Below, one piece after another: positions 54,836 through 63,335 of a DNA stretch of 64,000 bases. How positions within the stretch are numbered: position 1 is the stretch's first letter; the number at the start of each line of letters is the position of its first letter. Source of the DNA: Chloroflexi bacterium HGW-Chloroflexi-4 (GTDB lineage Bacteria > Chloroflexota > Anaerolineae > Anaerolineales > Anaerolineaceae); contig PHBW01000002.1 in the NCBI GenBank assembly GCA_002840715.1, forward strand, positions 1-64,000, in the 5' to 3' direction. The notes beneath the pieces were generated by a model. That model was given only the letters and a program-made list of their open reading frames with translations, had not been told where the DNA came from and ran no database searches. Both the position numbers and the translations under genes were made by a program.

Positions 54836-55771
54836 TTATTTTTCTGACGGATTGTCTGTCTTGTAGGAATATTTTGTTTCACCTGCATTTAGTCGCCAAG
54901 CAATAATACCTAATATAATTTCCACAACAAAAAATATGAAGCGATGCACTGTGGAATAAACAAGTATTTCTTGGGCAGGATAAAAATTGGAGAACAACCA
55001 AACCAATGCCGCTTCGCGGATACCAATTCCTCCCGGTGCAAAGACAGCCACAAACCCCACAATCCAACCAAGCGAATAATAACTGATGGTCATTGATAAA
55101 CCATTAATCACTAAATTTTGAAATATTAGGGCGAAACTCAAACCAAAACACGACCAACATAGAAACTGGGCAAATAGCAGAGATACCAGTGAGCCTATTT
55201 TTTGTTGCTGTCCTTTCAGTCTGAATAGACGGTCAAAAAAGACCATAACTCCAAACCAAGAAAAGATTATTAAAATTCCACACAATGTAAGTATCTCGCT
55301 GGGTATGTTTATTCCTAGTTTTAATAAAACACCAGGAAAGTATGGTGAAAAGCAAGCGAAAATCAAGCCGCTGGAAATTGCACCGGTCAACATCCAAAAA
55401 TTCTCTGTGATCAAAGATTTAGTGGATTTTTTTAAAGATAGATCATGTTCGTGGTACATATTGTAGCGACCAACGAAATGCCAAACCCCACCAGGGATAT
55501 ATTTCCCTAATTGTGTAATGGATACAATGGTAAACATTTTTTTGTAACTTAGATTTAGACCTTCAGCGGCTACTGCATTTTTTGAAAGCAATACTAACGC
55601 TAACTTTCCACAAAAAAGGAGAATTACTGCGCAAAGAAGATTGATTTCATTTAGTGTGACAAAATAACTAGAAACGATTCTCCAATTTTTAAGTAAATAA
55701 TAAACGACGGCGGCTAAAACTGCCGCCGACCAAATCCATTTAGAATAATTTAATAACTTTTTATAAATCAT
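54836..55771 (-). CDS. Flippase-like LPG synthase-TM/UPF0104 protein
   Basis: A 311-residue protein with about eight transmembrane helices. GKYIPGGVWHFVGRYNMY near 95-112 and VFAPGGIGIREAALVWLF near 232-249 are the two hallmark motifs of the lysylphosphatidylglycerol-synthase membrane family (AglD/YbhN-like). Such proteins flank polyprenyl-linked glycosyltransferases and may flip lipid-linked sugars. It is last in a four-gene operon and overlaps the pyruvyltransferase by 11 nt. Confidence 0.85.
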   Translation of the reverse strand: MIYKKLLNYSKWIWSAAVLAAVVYYLLKNWRIVSSYFVTLNEINLLCAVILLFCGKLALVLLSKNAVAAEGLNLSYKKMFTIVSITQLGKYIPGGVWHFVGRYNMYHEHDLSLKKSTKSLITENFWMLTGAISSGLIFACFSPYFPGVLLKLGINIPSEILTLCGILIIFSWFGVMVFFDRLFRLKGQQQKIGSLVSLLFAQFLCWSCFGLSFALIFQNLVINGLSMTISYYSLGWIVGFVAVFAPGGIGIREAALVWLFSNFYPAQEILVYSTVHRFIFFVVEIILGIIAWRLNAGETKYSYKTDNPSEK

Positions 55772-57020
55772 TTATCAGTTCATTCAAATATTGAAATTGA
55801 GCTTCTGATGATTTCTCAACAACAATAATTGCTTCCCTCATTTCAGATCTTATAATACTATTTCTTTCAATCATTTCAAAAAGGATTTGATGAAGGTCGA
55901 GATTGTGGTCACGATAATCGAAGACATATTTTTGTTGTTGAAAAGCTTGCATTGCTTCTAAATATTTATGCCCCCATCCGACTACCAGAGTTGGAATACT
56001 GAGCCTCAATCCAAAAACCATTGCATGGAACCTTGACGCGACAAGCACATCTACATTTTTCACCAGATCATTGATTCCGCGCGTATCAACATCATAAGTG
56101 ATCCAGGTAATACGTTTTAACAGGGGTCTTGGCAGTGATAGTTCAGCTTTAACTCTTAATTTTTCAATAGCAATGATATCGTTATTTCGAATTTTCTTAG
56201 ATTTTTCTCTGGAAGCATTTGGAAAAACCAGAAAATGAATATCTTTTGAACCTGTTGAAGATATCAAATTTATTAAAATCTGATCATAATCAATCTGATT
56301 CATTCCTGATTTTTCTTGAACCAGTATACTCGGAGAAAGAGCAACAAGTACAGTGCCTTTTGATCTGGCTTCATTTATGCGATCAATTACTTGATTTATA
56401 GAGGCAGTGTTTTCAGATGTTAAACAGAATTCAGGCTTATATAAAAAAGCAATATCTGTGGCTAACGCAACTCTATTTTCTGAAATCCCCAACTCTTTCA
56501 GATATTGAAAAGTTTTTTCGCCTCTGGCAAACACTTTCGTACATCGATTTAACAATTTCTTTGCGTAGAAATGAATTATTGGATTTTTAAAAGGTCCTGC
56601 CGCTTGAGATAATTTGATCACAGGAATTTTAAGCATTAATGCAGGCAAAATTGTTAATACATTGTATGGCAAAAATATCAAACGACCATCAGAAAAAGTT
56701 ATTCCACCAATATCTAACAATACATCGCATTCAGAAAGATTCTTAACACTTCCTATTAAGGATGTTTTCTGTCTAAACATTTGATGTATTAATACCTGTA
56801 AATAATCTTTAACGATAGCAAAGGGTCGACTATCGTAAAACTCTAAATCTGAATTATTTGTGAGAAGTTGATCCTTAATTGGGTGAGGTGTAAATATCAC
56901 AAAAGTCGTATTTGGATTTAATTGTTTAACTTTAGCAATGGTTGTTTCAAGCATCGCTGCAGCGCCACGATTTCCCCAAATAGATCCACCGATTATGGCA
57001 ATTTTTAAATTGGAGTTCAT
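55761..57020 (-). CDS. Polysaccharide pyruvyl transferase family protein
   Basis: A 419-residue GT-B-fold enzyme. IAIIGGSIWGNRGAAAMLET at residues 8-27 is the family start, DVLLDIGGITFSDGR follows near 95-109, and ASRFHAMVFGLRLSIPTLVV near 330-349 contains the conserved R-x-H-A segment. Members transfer pyruvate from phosphoenolpyruvate onto a sugar as a ketal, often creating the ligand for S-layer proteins. It follows an FrhB-like gene with a 1-nt gap, a pairing seen in many envelope clusters. Confidence 0.88.
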   Translation of the reverse strand: MNSNLKIAIIGGSIWGNRGAAAMLETTIAKVKQLNPNTTFVIFTPHPIKDQLLTNNSDLEFYDSRPFAIVKDYLQVLIHQMFRQKTSLIGSVKNLSECDVLLDIGGITFSDGRLIFLPYNVLTILPALMLKIPVIKLSQAAGPFKNPIIHFYAKKLLNRCTKVFARGEKTFQYLKELGISENRVALATDIAFLYKPEFCLTSENTASINQVIDRINEARSKGTVLVALSPSILVQEKSGMNQIDYDQILINLISSTGSKDIHFLVFPNASREKSKKIRNNDIIAIEKLRVKAELSLPRPLLKRITWITYDVDTRGINDLVKNVDVLVASRFHAMVFGLRLSIPTLVVGWGHKYLEAMQAFQQQKYVFDYRDHNLDLHQILFEMIERNSIIRSEMREAIIVVEKSSEAQFQYLNELINDL

Positions 57021-57021
57021 A

Positions 57022-58125
57022 TTACAGAACCTCCAAAGCTTTTAATGCATATAAATATAGCTTTATTAATGGTTTTGGAATTCGCCCTAATTCCAATCGT
57101 CCTCGTACCGTTGTTGTCCATCGATAATTAAGCAAAATTGTATAAGCGATCAGAAAATCAACCAATCGAACACGTTCGTGAACAGGATCGCTAATGTTGA
57201 TACCTAACAATTTACCAGCTTTCACTCTTGCGCTAACATTGTAGTGCATCGGTAACGATCGCGCTTGTGCATCAGCGATAAATTCATTGGTTACAGACTG
57301 AAGATATATTTTACCTTTTTGTTGGGCATCCAGGAGAATCGATTCAGCTTGTTTGTTGCGAACGATAACCGCATTATGCTTGATGGGATTATCTTTCATG
57401 GATTGAAGCCATACATCTCCAACCGAAATATCACTTAGATACCCGGTATGGTCATTACAATGCAAGCATTTTCTGGCACAAAAGAAATATAAATTCTGGT
57501 AATCGCTAAAAGCACTGAATGGTTTTTCCAGCTCTGTATTATCTTCAAACTTGTACCGTGTTTTACCACGCCAATGTCCGACCCGATGCCTAAATGAGAC
57601 CAAACTTAATCCTGCTGGTTTATATTTTTTTATTACTAATCTAGATAAAGCCGGTTCTGAAATATGGCCACAGAATACAGAAATTGTAAGTTTGATTTTT
57701 GCATCGACTTCTGGATTATTTTTTCTAAGTGTGTTGACAATCCAGGTATCACAAGGAATTAACGCTAAAGCTAATTTTCCACTAAATTCCTTGATTAAAG
57801 GGACGGCATCATGAGCAAAATTCGTTTCGATGTACTTGCTACCTTGAGCTGCAATTAATTCTTCTCGCGTTGTAACAATTTTATATTTTGGTGCCAGCTC
57901 ATTGCCCTCAACTTCAGTCGTACATACAAGTGCCCCATCGATATCGCCAGCCTCAAGAAGATATGTGAACAAAGTAGTGATTGTGCCACCAGATGCAGCA
58001 TTTTGTCGTATTTCTTCATCCAAAGAATAAGCCAACCAACTAGATTCGATATTTCCCATGTACTTAGATATAAGTTCGGGAGTCCATTTTCGTTTTAATA
58101 TTCTATCAATCAGGTTTTTTTTCAT
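57022..58125 (-). CDS. FrhB-like Fe-S/flavin protein (F420 hydrogenase beta-subunit family)
   Basis: A 367-residue relative of coenzyme F420 hydrogenase/dehydrogenase beta subunits. ASGGTITTLFTYLLEAGDID near 43-62 starts the N-terminal domain; AAQGSKYIETN and ALIPCDTWIVNTLRK follow; FFCARKCLHCNDHTGYLSDI holds the Cys-x3-Cys-x2-Cys and SVGDVWLQ ends the core. The N-terminal ferredoxin domain of many relatives is missing. In polysaccharide operons these proteins sit with pyruvyl transferases and may supply reduction or redox activation; true F420 use is unproven. It overlaps the GT2 gene by 20 nt. Confidence 0.84.
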   Translation of the reverse strand: MKKNLIDRILKRKWTPELISKYMGNIESSWLAYSLDEEIRQNAASGGTITTLFTYLLEAGDIDGALVCTTEVEGNELAPKYKIVTTREELIAAQGSKYIETNFAHDAVPLIKEFSGKLALALIPCDTWIVNTLRKNNPEVDAKIKLTISVFCGHISEPALSRLVIKKYKPAGLSLVSFRHRVGHWRGKTRYKFEDNTELEKPFSAFSDYQNLYFFCARKCLHCNDHTGYLSDISVGDVWLQSMKDNPIKHNAVIVRNKQAESILLDAQQKGKIYLQSVTNEFIADAQARSLPMHYNVSARVKAGKLLGINISDPVHERVRLVDFLIAYTILLNYRWTTTVRGRLELGRIPKPLIKLYLYALKALEVL

Positions 58126-59095
58126 ATCTGACTCTCGAATCGTATAATTGGCGTTTTTCGAAATAGATCAACTTATCCAAATTTTGCTTAAAATGCATAA
58201 ACATATCTGCGAGGAAACCAACAATGAACAAAAGAAGTCCAAGAGTTGATAAATAGATCCCTGCAAAAGCGACTGATTTATAAGGAGTGAATTGGTGATT
58301 GATGAAATAGTATATCATCACAAATATATTGGCTGAAATTCCCAACACAAAGGGTGGTAAACCCAAATAAATAAAAAAACGTAACGGTCGAAAATCCCGG
58401 TAAGTTCGGAGGATTATATTTAACGTCCTTAAAGTATAGGCAAATAGATTTCCAGCAACACGAGATTTTCGGTCGGGAAAATAGCGAATAGTCACAGGAA
58501 CCGGAATAATTCGAAGTTTCTTAAATGAAAGATCCAGGAATGTTTCTTGAGTATATGTAAATACACCTGATAGATTAAGGTGAAGCATGGCTTCGCGGGA
58601 ATATGCTCTAAATCCACAAGAGACATCGTCAAATTTTTCCCGAACCAATCCACCGATAAGGTTGGACATAACTTGATTGCCCCAGAATTTTACTTTTGAC
58701 ATATATTCGGGGCGCTTAACCTTTCCATTAGAATCTACAAATCGATTCGCAGGCACGAAATCAGCTTTATTATCAAGAATTGGTTGAATGAGTAAGGGGA
58801 TTTCTTCGGGCAAAAATTGTCCATCACCATCAATGTTAACAAGAATATCAGCATTATTTTCCAAAGCTGCAATTAATCCTGTTTGAAAAGATTGTCCGAC
58901 ACCTTTGTTGGCTTGATGTGATATCACCGTTGCTCCAGCTTTTTCAGCAATTGCCGCGGTTGCATCCTTGGACCCATCGTTAATCACGATAGTCTGGATC
59001 GTATCAATTCCCAGGATGGATGAAGGAATTGCCTTTATAACTTTCTCAATATTTTGTTCTTCATTAAAAGCAAGGATGACAACAATAAGTTTCAT
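58106..59095 (-). CDS. Glycosyltransferase family 2, polyprenyl-phosphate type
   Basis: A 329-residue GT-A enzyme. LIVVILAFNEEQNIEKVI at 3-20 and VINDGSKDATAAIAEKAGA near 36-54 bind the nucleotide sugar; DILVNIDGDGQFLPEEIP has the D-x-D metal motif. Two C-terminal helices (near 240-262 and 275-300) anchor it, as in dolichyl/undecaprenyl-phosphate glycosyltransferases. It is the first gene of a four-gene operon reading through FrhB-like, pyruvyl transferase and flippase-like genes, all overlapping or almost so. Confidence 0.9.
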   Translation of the reverse strand: MKLIVVILAFNEEQNIEKVIKAIPSSILGIDTIQTIVINDGSKDATAAIAEKAGATVISHQANKGVGQSFQTGLIAALENNADILVNIDGDGQFLPEEIPLLIQPILDNKADFVPANRFVDSNGKVKRPEYMSKVKFWGNQVMSNLIGGLVREKFDDVSCGFRAYSREAMLHLNLSGVFTYTQETFLDLSFKKLRIIPVPVTIRYFPDRKSRVAGNLFAYTLRTLNIILRTYRDFRPLRFFIYLGLPPFVLGISANIFVMIYYFINHQFTPYKSVAFAGIYLSTLGLLLFIVGFLADMFMHFKQNLDKLIYFEKRQLYDSRVRYEKKPD

Positions 59096-59168
59096 AAGAA
59101 TTGATGATACAAGGGTGTGCTGGCTTTGTCAATATGATTATGTAGCTTTTCAAAATTCAATTTCTCAA

Positions 59169-59615
59169 TTAATCTCGTTTGGTGCTCAATTCCTTTTTTA
59201 AAGTTATCACCACCCGCTCAGATACTACTTTTACCAACGTCAGTTCATTAATACTGCCGTTCTTATTGAAAGTCACTTTGAAAAATTTGGCCATGTTGGC
59301 ATGCCGTGTAAAGAATAGTGCAAGCGCCGCTCGCACCTCGTCCTGGGATTCCAAAACGGACCCAGATGCTTTCAAGTTCTTCCCTCCGGTAAACAATCCA
59401 ACCTTTGCTCCGCCGCGGAGGTTGCGCCACCAGGTGCGTTCTCGCAGGCTGATCACAGTAAATGAATCCCCTTCATCAATAACATTGATCGGAACCGAAA
59501 TCTGCCTGCCAGTTTTTATACCCTTTAAGGTGATGACCGCCAACCCTTTGCCAAACACGCCGCCCAAAGGGGATTTTATGAATGCAATCATAAAATGATT
59601 TCCATTATTAGCCAT
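59169..59615 (-). CDS. Deazaflavin (F420)-dependent nitroreductase family protein
   Basis: A 148-residue split-barrel protein of the Ddn/DUF385 family. AVITLKGIKTGRQISVPINV (near 27-46) and ISLRERTWWRNLRGGAKVGL have the G-x-K-S/T-G-x-x-R-x-x-P and W-x-x-N-L motifs that bind F420. It would reduce enones, quinones or nitro groups using F420H2. This implies that the organism makes F420. The gene is monocistronic, facing away from the ferredoxin gene. Confidence 0.85.
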   Translation of the reverse strand: MANNGNHFMIAFIKSPLGGVFGKGLAVITLKGIKTGRQISVPINVIDEGDSFTVISLRERTWWRNLRGGAKVGLFTGGKNLKASGSVLESQDEVRAALALFFTRHANMAKFFKVTFNKNGSINELTLVKVVSERVVITLKKELSTKRD

Positions 59616-59724
59616 TTTTCACTCCAAGATAAACAATCCCAATAATTTATTTATTATAGGATAACTTATTATCCTTCGCATCCTTGATGTGAAAATTTGG
59701 TTAACTATGTTGAGGAGTCACATT

Positions 59725-60630
59725 ATGCCCATTTTCTCATCCACCAAAAAGTTTTGGACAGAAGCCAACCGCATTAAGGGCTATCCGCTTAGTGAAAAAC
59801 TGCACGGATATTTTTACCTGCGGTTTCCATTCTTCTACATCGCCACCGCCACCGGTTCAAACCGGTTGGGCAAATTTGGGGCTCGCTTAATCACTCTGGT
59901 CAACAAGATCTTTCCTCCAAAGTCAGCCAAACCCGGGCAGATTACCTTTGCTGACACTTACCACGGCAAAGTTGTTCCCCTACAAACAGCAAAAGAGCTG
60001 ATCAGCGTTAAACAAAACATAAAAGTGGATGACCTCGAAAAGGTCATCCCTTACCAATTGGCGCGCAGCCTGATCATTGACCATCCCGAATCACTGGTCG
60101 CGTTGGATTGTCCATGCCGGGTGGCGCGTGAAAATCCATGCCTGCCCTTGGATGTCTGCCTGATCGTGGGCGAGCCTTTCGCCAGTTTCACTCTTGAACA
60201 TCATCCGACGCAATCGCGATCTATTAACCACGAAGAAGCCATCGCAATTCTTGAAGCGGAAGAAGCACGCGGTCACGTTCACCACGCTTTTTTCAAAGAA
60301 GCCGTCTTGCAGCGCTTTTATGCCATCTGTAACTGTTGTTCGTGCTGCTGTGGTGCCATGCAGGCACATTCATCGGGTACCCCCATGCTGGCCTCTTCCG
60401 GTTACACAGCCCATGTTAACAAAGCCCTCTGCATCGGCTGCGGTACATGTGAACCATTCTGCCAATTCGACGCCATTGAAATCCAAAATGGACTCAATCA
60501 GATAAATTTGAAAGCCTGCATGGGCTGCGGGATTTGCGTTTCTCACTGCGACCAAAAGGCTGTTGAGCTCATCCTCACACCCTCCAGGGGTATGCCGCTG
60601 GAAATGGGAAAGGTGCTTTCTCAAGCTTGA
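59725..60630 (+). CDS. Cys-rich ferredoxin-like 4Fe-4S protein
   Basis: A 301-residue protein with ATG 59725 after GAGGAG. The N-terminal half is helical, with a Cys group LDCPCRVARENPCLPLDVCL near 126-145. Next is CNCCSCCCGAM near 202-212, five cysteines within eight residues. The C-terminal third is a two-cluster ferredoxin: CIGCGTCEPFCQFDAIE and CMGCGICVSHCDQKAVE. It can hold two [4Fe-4S] clusters plus a further metal site. It may be an electron donor or reductase subunit; related proteins occur in anaerobes without assigned function. Confidence 0.82.
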   Translation: MPIFSSTKKFWTEANRIKGYPLSEKLHGYFYLRFPFFYIATATGSNRLGKFGARLITLVNKIFPPKSAKPGQITFADTYHGKVVPLQTAKELISVKQNIKVDDLEKVIPYQLARSLIIDHPESLVALDCPCRVARENPCLPLDVCLIVGEPFASFTLEHHPTQSRSINHEEAIAILEAEEARGHVHHAFFKEAVLQRFYAICNCCSCCCGAMQAHSSGTPMLASSGYTAHVNKALCIGCGTCEPFCQFDAIEIQNGLNQINLKACMGCGICVSHCDQKAVELILTPSRGMPLEMGKVLSQA

Positions 60631-60688
60631 TGCTGAACCGTTGAATTTTAGCCATGATTGGGCTATACTAATTCAGGAGGCACCAAAG

Positions 60689-60919
60689 ATGAAACCAATC
60701 TTGCTTCTTGATGAAAGTTTACAGGTAGAAGTATTCTTTGAGTCTGATGACTGCGGATATGAAGACAATATCTGTCTAAAAATAATTGAATCATGTGCTG
60801 AGGAAGAAAAAGTTTTCGTACATGATGAGAGCCACTTATATCTCACCCCCACCCAGGCACAAGAACTGGTCAATGCTTTGGACCAGGCGATCAAATTAAG
60901 CAGCTTTGTGAAAAAATGA
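60689..60919 (+). CDS. Small hypothetical protein
   Basis: A 76-residue acidic protein from ATG 60689, preceded by CAGGAGGCACC. LLLDESLQVEVFFESDDCGY forms two strands, and HLYLTPTQAQELVNALDQAI gives a C-terminal helix; the overall pattern suggests a compact beta-beta-alpha fold. No family is recognised. It lies 58 nt after the ferredoxin and before a strong terminator, so it is probably co-transcribed with it. Confidence 0.7.
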   Translation: MKPILLLDESLQVEVFFESDDCGYEDNICLKIIESCAEEEKVFVHDESHLYLTPTQAQELVNALDQAIKLSSFVKK

Positions 60920-60938
60920 TCTTTGAAACCATATAATC

Positions 60939-60965
60939 AAACCCCCGACAATTTAGCGGGGGTTT
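60939..60965. terminator. Bidirectional Rho-independent terminator
   Basis: AAACCCCCG and CGGGGGTTT form a 9-bp stem with a 9-nt loop and a T-run on the + strand, between the convergent small protein and thioesterase genes. Confidence 0.88.
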
Positions 60966-60973
60966 TTGATTCA

Positions 60974-61387
60974 TTAATCCAATTTCTTGGCTTCTTCGTT
61001 CAATGCGATATCTTCGGCGGTAACGGGGTTGAAATCCAAACCATGCGGCAATATTTTTCCTTCAAGGTCAACATGAATGAAAGTGATGAATCCTCTTACC
61101 GCTAATTTGCCCAAAACTTTGACTTCAATCAGACTGACAATTTTGGTTTCTCCGGTAAGCACTACCCGGCTTGTGAAGACAGGCAATTCGCCTTTACGGA
61201 TGGGACGGGTGAAAGTCATGCCATGAATTTTGAGGCAAACGATATTTTCGGGTTTGGTCATGGATGCCGCAGCAATAAATCCGCTTTCAACAAACCACTC
61301 TGCTGTCCTCCCGGCATATAAAGTGCCGTGATGGTTCAGGTCTTCACCTTTAACTAAATGCACACTGGTATAAGTTGGAAATTCCAT
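60974..61387 (-). CDS. Acyl-CoA thioesterase, hotdog fold
   Basis: A 137-residue hotdog-fold protein. DLNHHGTLYAGRTAEWFVES near 16-35 is the HGG/HGT-type acyl-CoA thioesterase (YciA/BFIT) active-site segment, with Asp and His conserved; KIHGMTFTRPIRKGELPVF follows. It should hydrolyse acyl-CoA thioesters. AGAGGATTATT precedes the ATG. It is divergent from the PadR operon at 61558. Confidence 0.87.
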   Translation of the reverse strand: MEFPTYTSVHLVKGEDLNHHGTLYAGRTAEWFVESGFIAAASMTKPENIVCLKIHGMTFTRPIRKGELPVFTSRVVLTGETKIVSLIEVKVLGKLAVRGFITFIHVDLEGKILPHGLDFNPVTAEDIALNEEAKKLD

Positions 61388-61523
61388 AATAATCCTCTCG
61401 CTCGGAATGAGTCAATTGTAGACCTCTCACAACTTGCAGTCAATAATGATGTTTTACACCTAATCACAATGTATTGTCATTACTATATTATTAATTATCA
61501 GATTGACTGAATTAACTTCGATA

Positions 61524-61557
61524 TTGACATTTTTTATTATAGTACTACAATATTCGC
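61524..61557 (+). promoter_or_regulatory. Leaderless-type promoter with overlapping palindromic operator
   Basis: TTGACA (61524-61529) and TACAAT (61546-61551) are 16 nt apart, and the PadR ATG starts 7 nt after the -10. An imperfect palindrome with core TAGTACTA (61536-61551) overlaps the -10 and is a likely PadR self-binding site. Confidence 0.7.
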
Positions 61558-62109
61558 ATGATAGAATATAATTTAACCAACGCCGAACTTGCTATCCTAA
61601 GCCTGATCGCAGAGCAGCCCCGTCACGGATATGAATTGGAACAGGTCATTGAAGAACGCGGTATGCGCGATTGGACAGAAATCGCCTTCTCTTCGATCTA
61701 TTTCATTCTTAAAGGATTGGTAAAGAAAGGGCTGGCTGACTCAGCCTTGCGACCGGCAGCCGCTCGCGGCCCCGCCAAAAAAGTTTTTACTGCCACCAAA
61801 AACGGTTACCAGGCGCTGCACAACGGTATTTTTAACGCCATTGCTATGGCAGATCATGACAATCAGCGTTTTCTTCTTGGGCTTTCATGTCTGCCGCTGC
61901 TCTCACGACCGGAAGTTGAAAAAGCATTTCAAGAACGCAACGCTTCTCTCTCAAAAAAAATCAAGACTTTCTCAACACACCCCGCATTTACCACTCCGGG
62001 CTTCCCTACCCATGTGCACGCCATGTTTGATTATTCCATTGCTCTGATCCAAACCGAGCTGGATTGGTCAGAAAGATTTCTGGATTCATATCTGAAAGGA
62101 CATTCATAA
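61558..62109 (+). CDS. PadR family regulator
   Basis: A 183-residue PadR protein: winged helix in LAILSLIAEQPRHGYELEQV (residues 10-29) and SIYFILKGLVKKGLADSAL, a wing with RGPAKKVFTATKNGYQAL, and a helical C-terminal domain. No ribosome-binding site is present and the -10 places transcription start at or near the A of the ATG, so it is probably translated leaderless. The next gene, a GyrI-like protein, starts 1 nt after the stop. The pair resembles PadR/GyrI ligand-binding modules seen in drug-response operons. Confidence 0.9.
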   Translation: MIEYNLTNAELAILSLIAEQPRHGYELEQVIEERGMRDWTEIAFSSIYFILKGLVKKGLADSALRPAAARGPAKKVFTATKNGYQALHNGIFNAIAMADHDNQRFLLGLSCLPLLSRPEVEKAFQERNASLSKKIKTFSTHPAFTTPGFPTHVHAMFDYSIALIQTELDWSERFLDSYLKGHS

Positions 62110-62110
62110 A

Positions 62111-62728
62111 ATGGAAAAACTGGACCTCAAAAAACAATTTAAATCACTCTATACCCCCTCAGCCAAAGAAAACAGCATCATTGAAATTCCCCCTTTGACC
62201 TACATCATGGTGGATGGCCACGGCGATCCGAATACTGCACCAGTTTATGTCGAAGCCATTCAAACTCTATACAGTTTGGCCTATACACTCAAGTTTCACT
62301 GTAAAACAACACTTGAAAAAGATTTTACGGTCATGGGTCTTGAAGGCTTGTGGTGGGTGCCTGATATGAACTCATTCAGCACGGCCAAAAAATCAGACTG
62401 GGATTGGACGATGATGATCTTGCAGCCTGATTTCATCACCCCTGCGCTGTTTGAAGAAGCCAAAAGTAAAGCAGTTGCAAAAGGCAAAGCCCCGCTCGCT
62501 GATATCGCAAGGCTGGAGACTTATCACGAAGGCATCAGTGTGCAGATCATGTATTATGGTCCTTATGCAAATGAAGGGCCGACCATAGCCAAAATGCATG
62601 CCTATGCCGTGGAACAGGGATATAGACTTGAAGGGAAACACCATGAGATTTATATGAGCGATGCGCGCAAGGTGGTACCCGAAAAGAACAAGACCATCAT
62701 TCGGCAGCCAATTAGAAAGGTTGCTTAA
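62111..62728 (+). CDS. GyrI-like small-molecule-binding protein
   Basis: A 205-residue protein with the GyrI-like/SHS2 fold: PPLTYIMVDGHGDPN (near 27-41) opens the first half, LEGLWWVPDM the central strand, and ISVQIMYYGPYANEGPTIAK near 153-172 the second half. The family binds bulky cationic or hydrophobic ligands or hydrolyses cyclopropanoids. It is coupled to PadR upstream, and its TAATG stop/start overlaps a paralogue. It may provide the ligand sensing or sequestration for the operon (inference). Confidence 0.85.
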   Translation: MEKLDLKKQFKSLYTPSAKENSIIEIPPLTYIMVDGHGDPNTAPVYVEAIQTLYSLAYTLKFHCKTTLEKDFTVMGLEGLWWVPDMNSFSTAKKSDWDWTMMILQPDFITPALFEEAKSKAVAKGKAPLADIARLETYHEGISVQIMYYGPYANEGPTIAKMHAYAVEQGYRLEGKHHEIYMSDARKVVPEKNKTIIRQPIRKVA

Positions 62729-63324
62729 TGGTCAAGATTGACCACCGCAAAATATTAAAACATCTTTACCACCCTTCCAGCAAGAGCCCTTCTATCGTTG
62801 AAGTGCCTGCTATGAATTATCTAATGATTGACGGCATTGGAAAACCCGATGGCGATCAGTTCCAACAAGCAGCCGGCCTGTTGTATCCGCTTGCCTACAC
62901 CTTAAAATAGATGGTGAGATTGGATAGCAATATTGACTTTCATGTCATGCCCATGGAAGTACTTTGGAAGGTCAACCGTGAAAAGCAGGAATTTAAGTTT
63001 ACGATGATGCTGATGCAGCCGGAATATATATCCACTGAACTGGTGGCAGGAGCCAAAGTAAAAGTGCATACCAAAGTTGATGCAATACAACTTGAAAAAG
63101 TTCGTTTTGAGTCTTATTCAGATGGTGTTTGTGTTCAATATTTACATGTTGGCGCCTATGAAAAAATGAACGCCGCAGGCAAATTGATGGAGGACTATGT
63201 CAGACTGCAAGGATACACCATCCCGGTCTATTTCTCTCATGACATTTATTTAAATGATGTTCGTAAAACCAAACCAGAGAATTTGAAATCTGTGATGAGA
63301 TATCAGGTGGTCAAAGCCAGTTAA
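62728..63324 (+). pseudogene. GyrI-like paralogue interrupted by an in-frame TAG
   Basis: The frame runs from ATG 62728 to 63324 (about 198 codons) but contains TAG at 62908-62910. It aligns across the stop with the preceding gene: LAYTLK then stop, where the paralogue continues LAYTLKFHCK, and the downstream part resumes in register (DFHVMPMEVLWKV against DFTVMGLEGLWWV). The stop replaces one residue only, with no frameshift. An ATG at 62911 follows directly and could restart translation, giving two fragments. Conserved motifs in the second half (VCVQYLHVGAYEKMNAA) look intact, so decay would be recent, or the site is a sequencing error or a real recoding/restart point. Confidence 0.75.
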
Positions 63325-63335
63325 GGACGGCTTAA

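Noticed and set aside
57022..58125. Subunit of an F420-reducing hydrogenase
   Set aside because: No hydrogenase large or small subunit is present; the gene is embedded in a polysaccharide operon.
62728..63324. TAG as pyrrolysine codon
   Set aside because: No supporting genes are in the window, and the position is a variable residue in a ligand-binding family without any need for pyrrolysine. A nonsense mutation or error is simpler.
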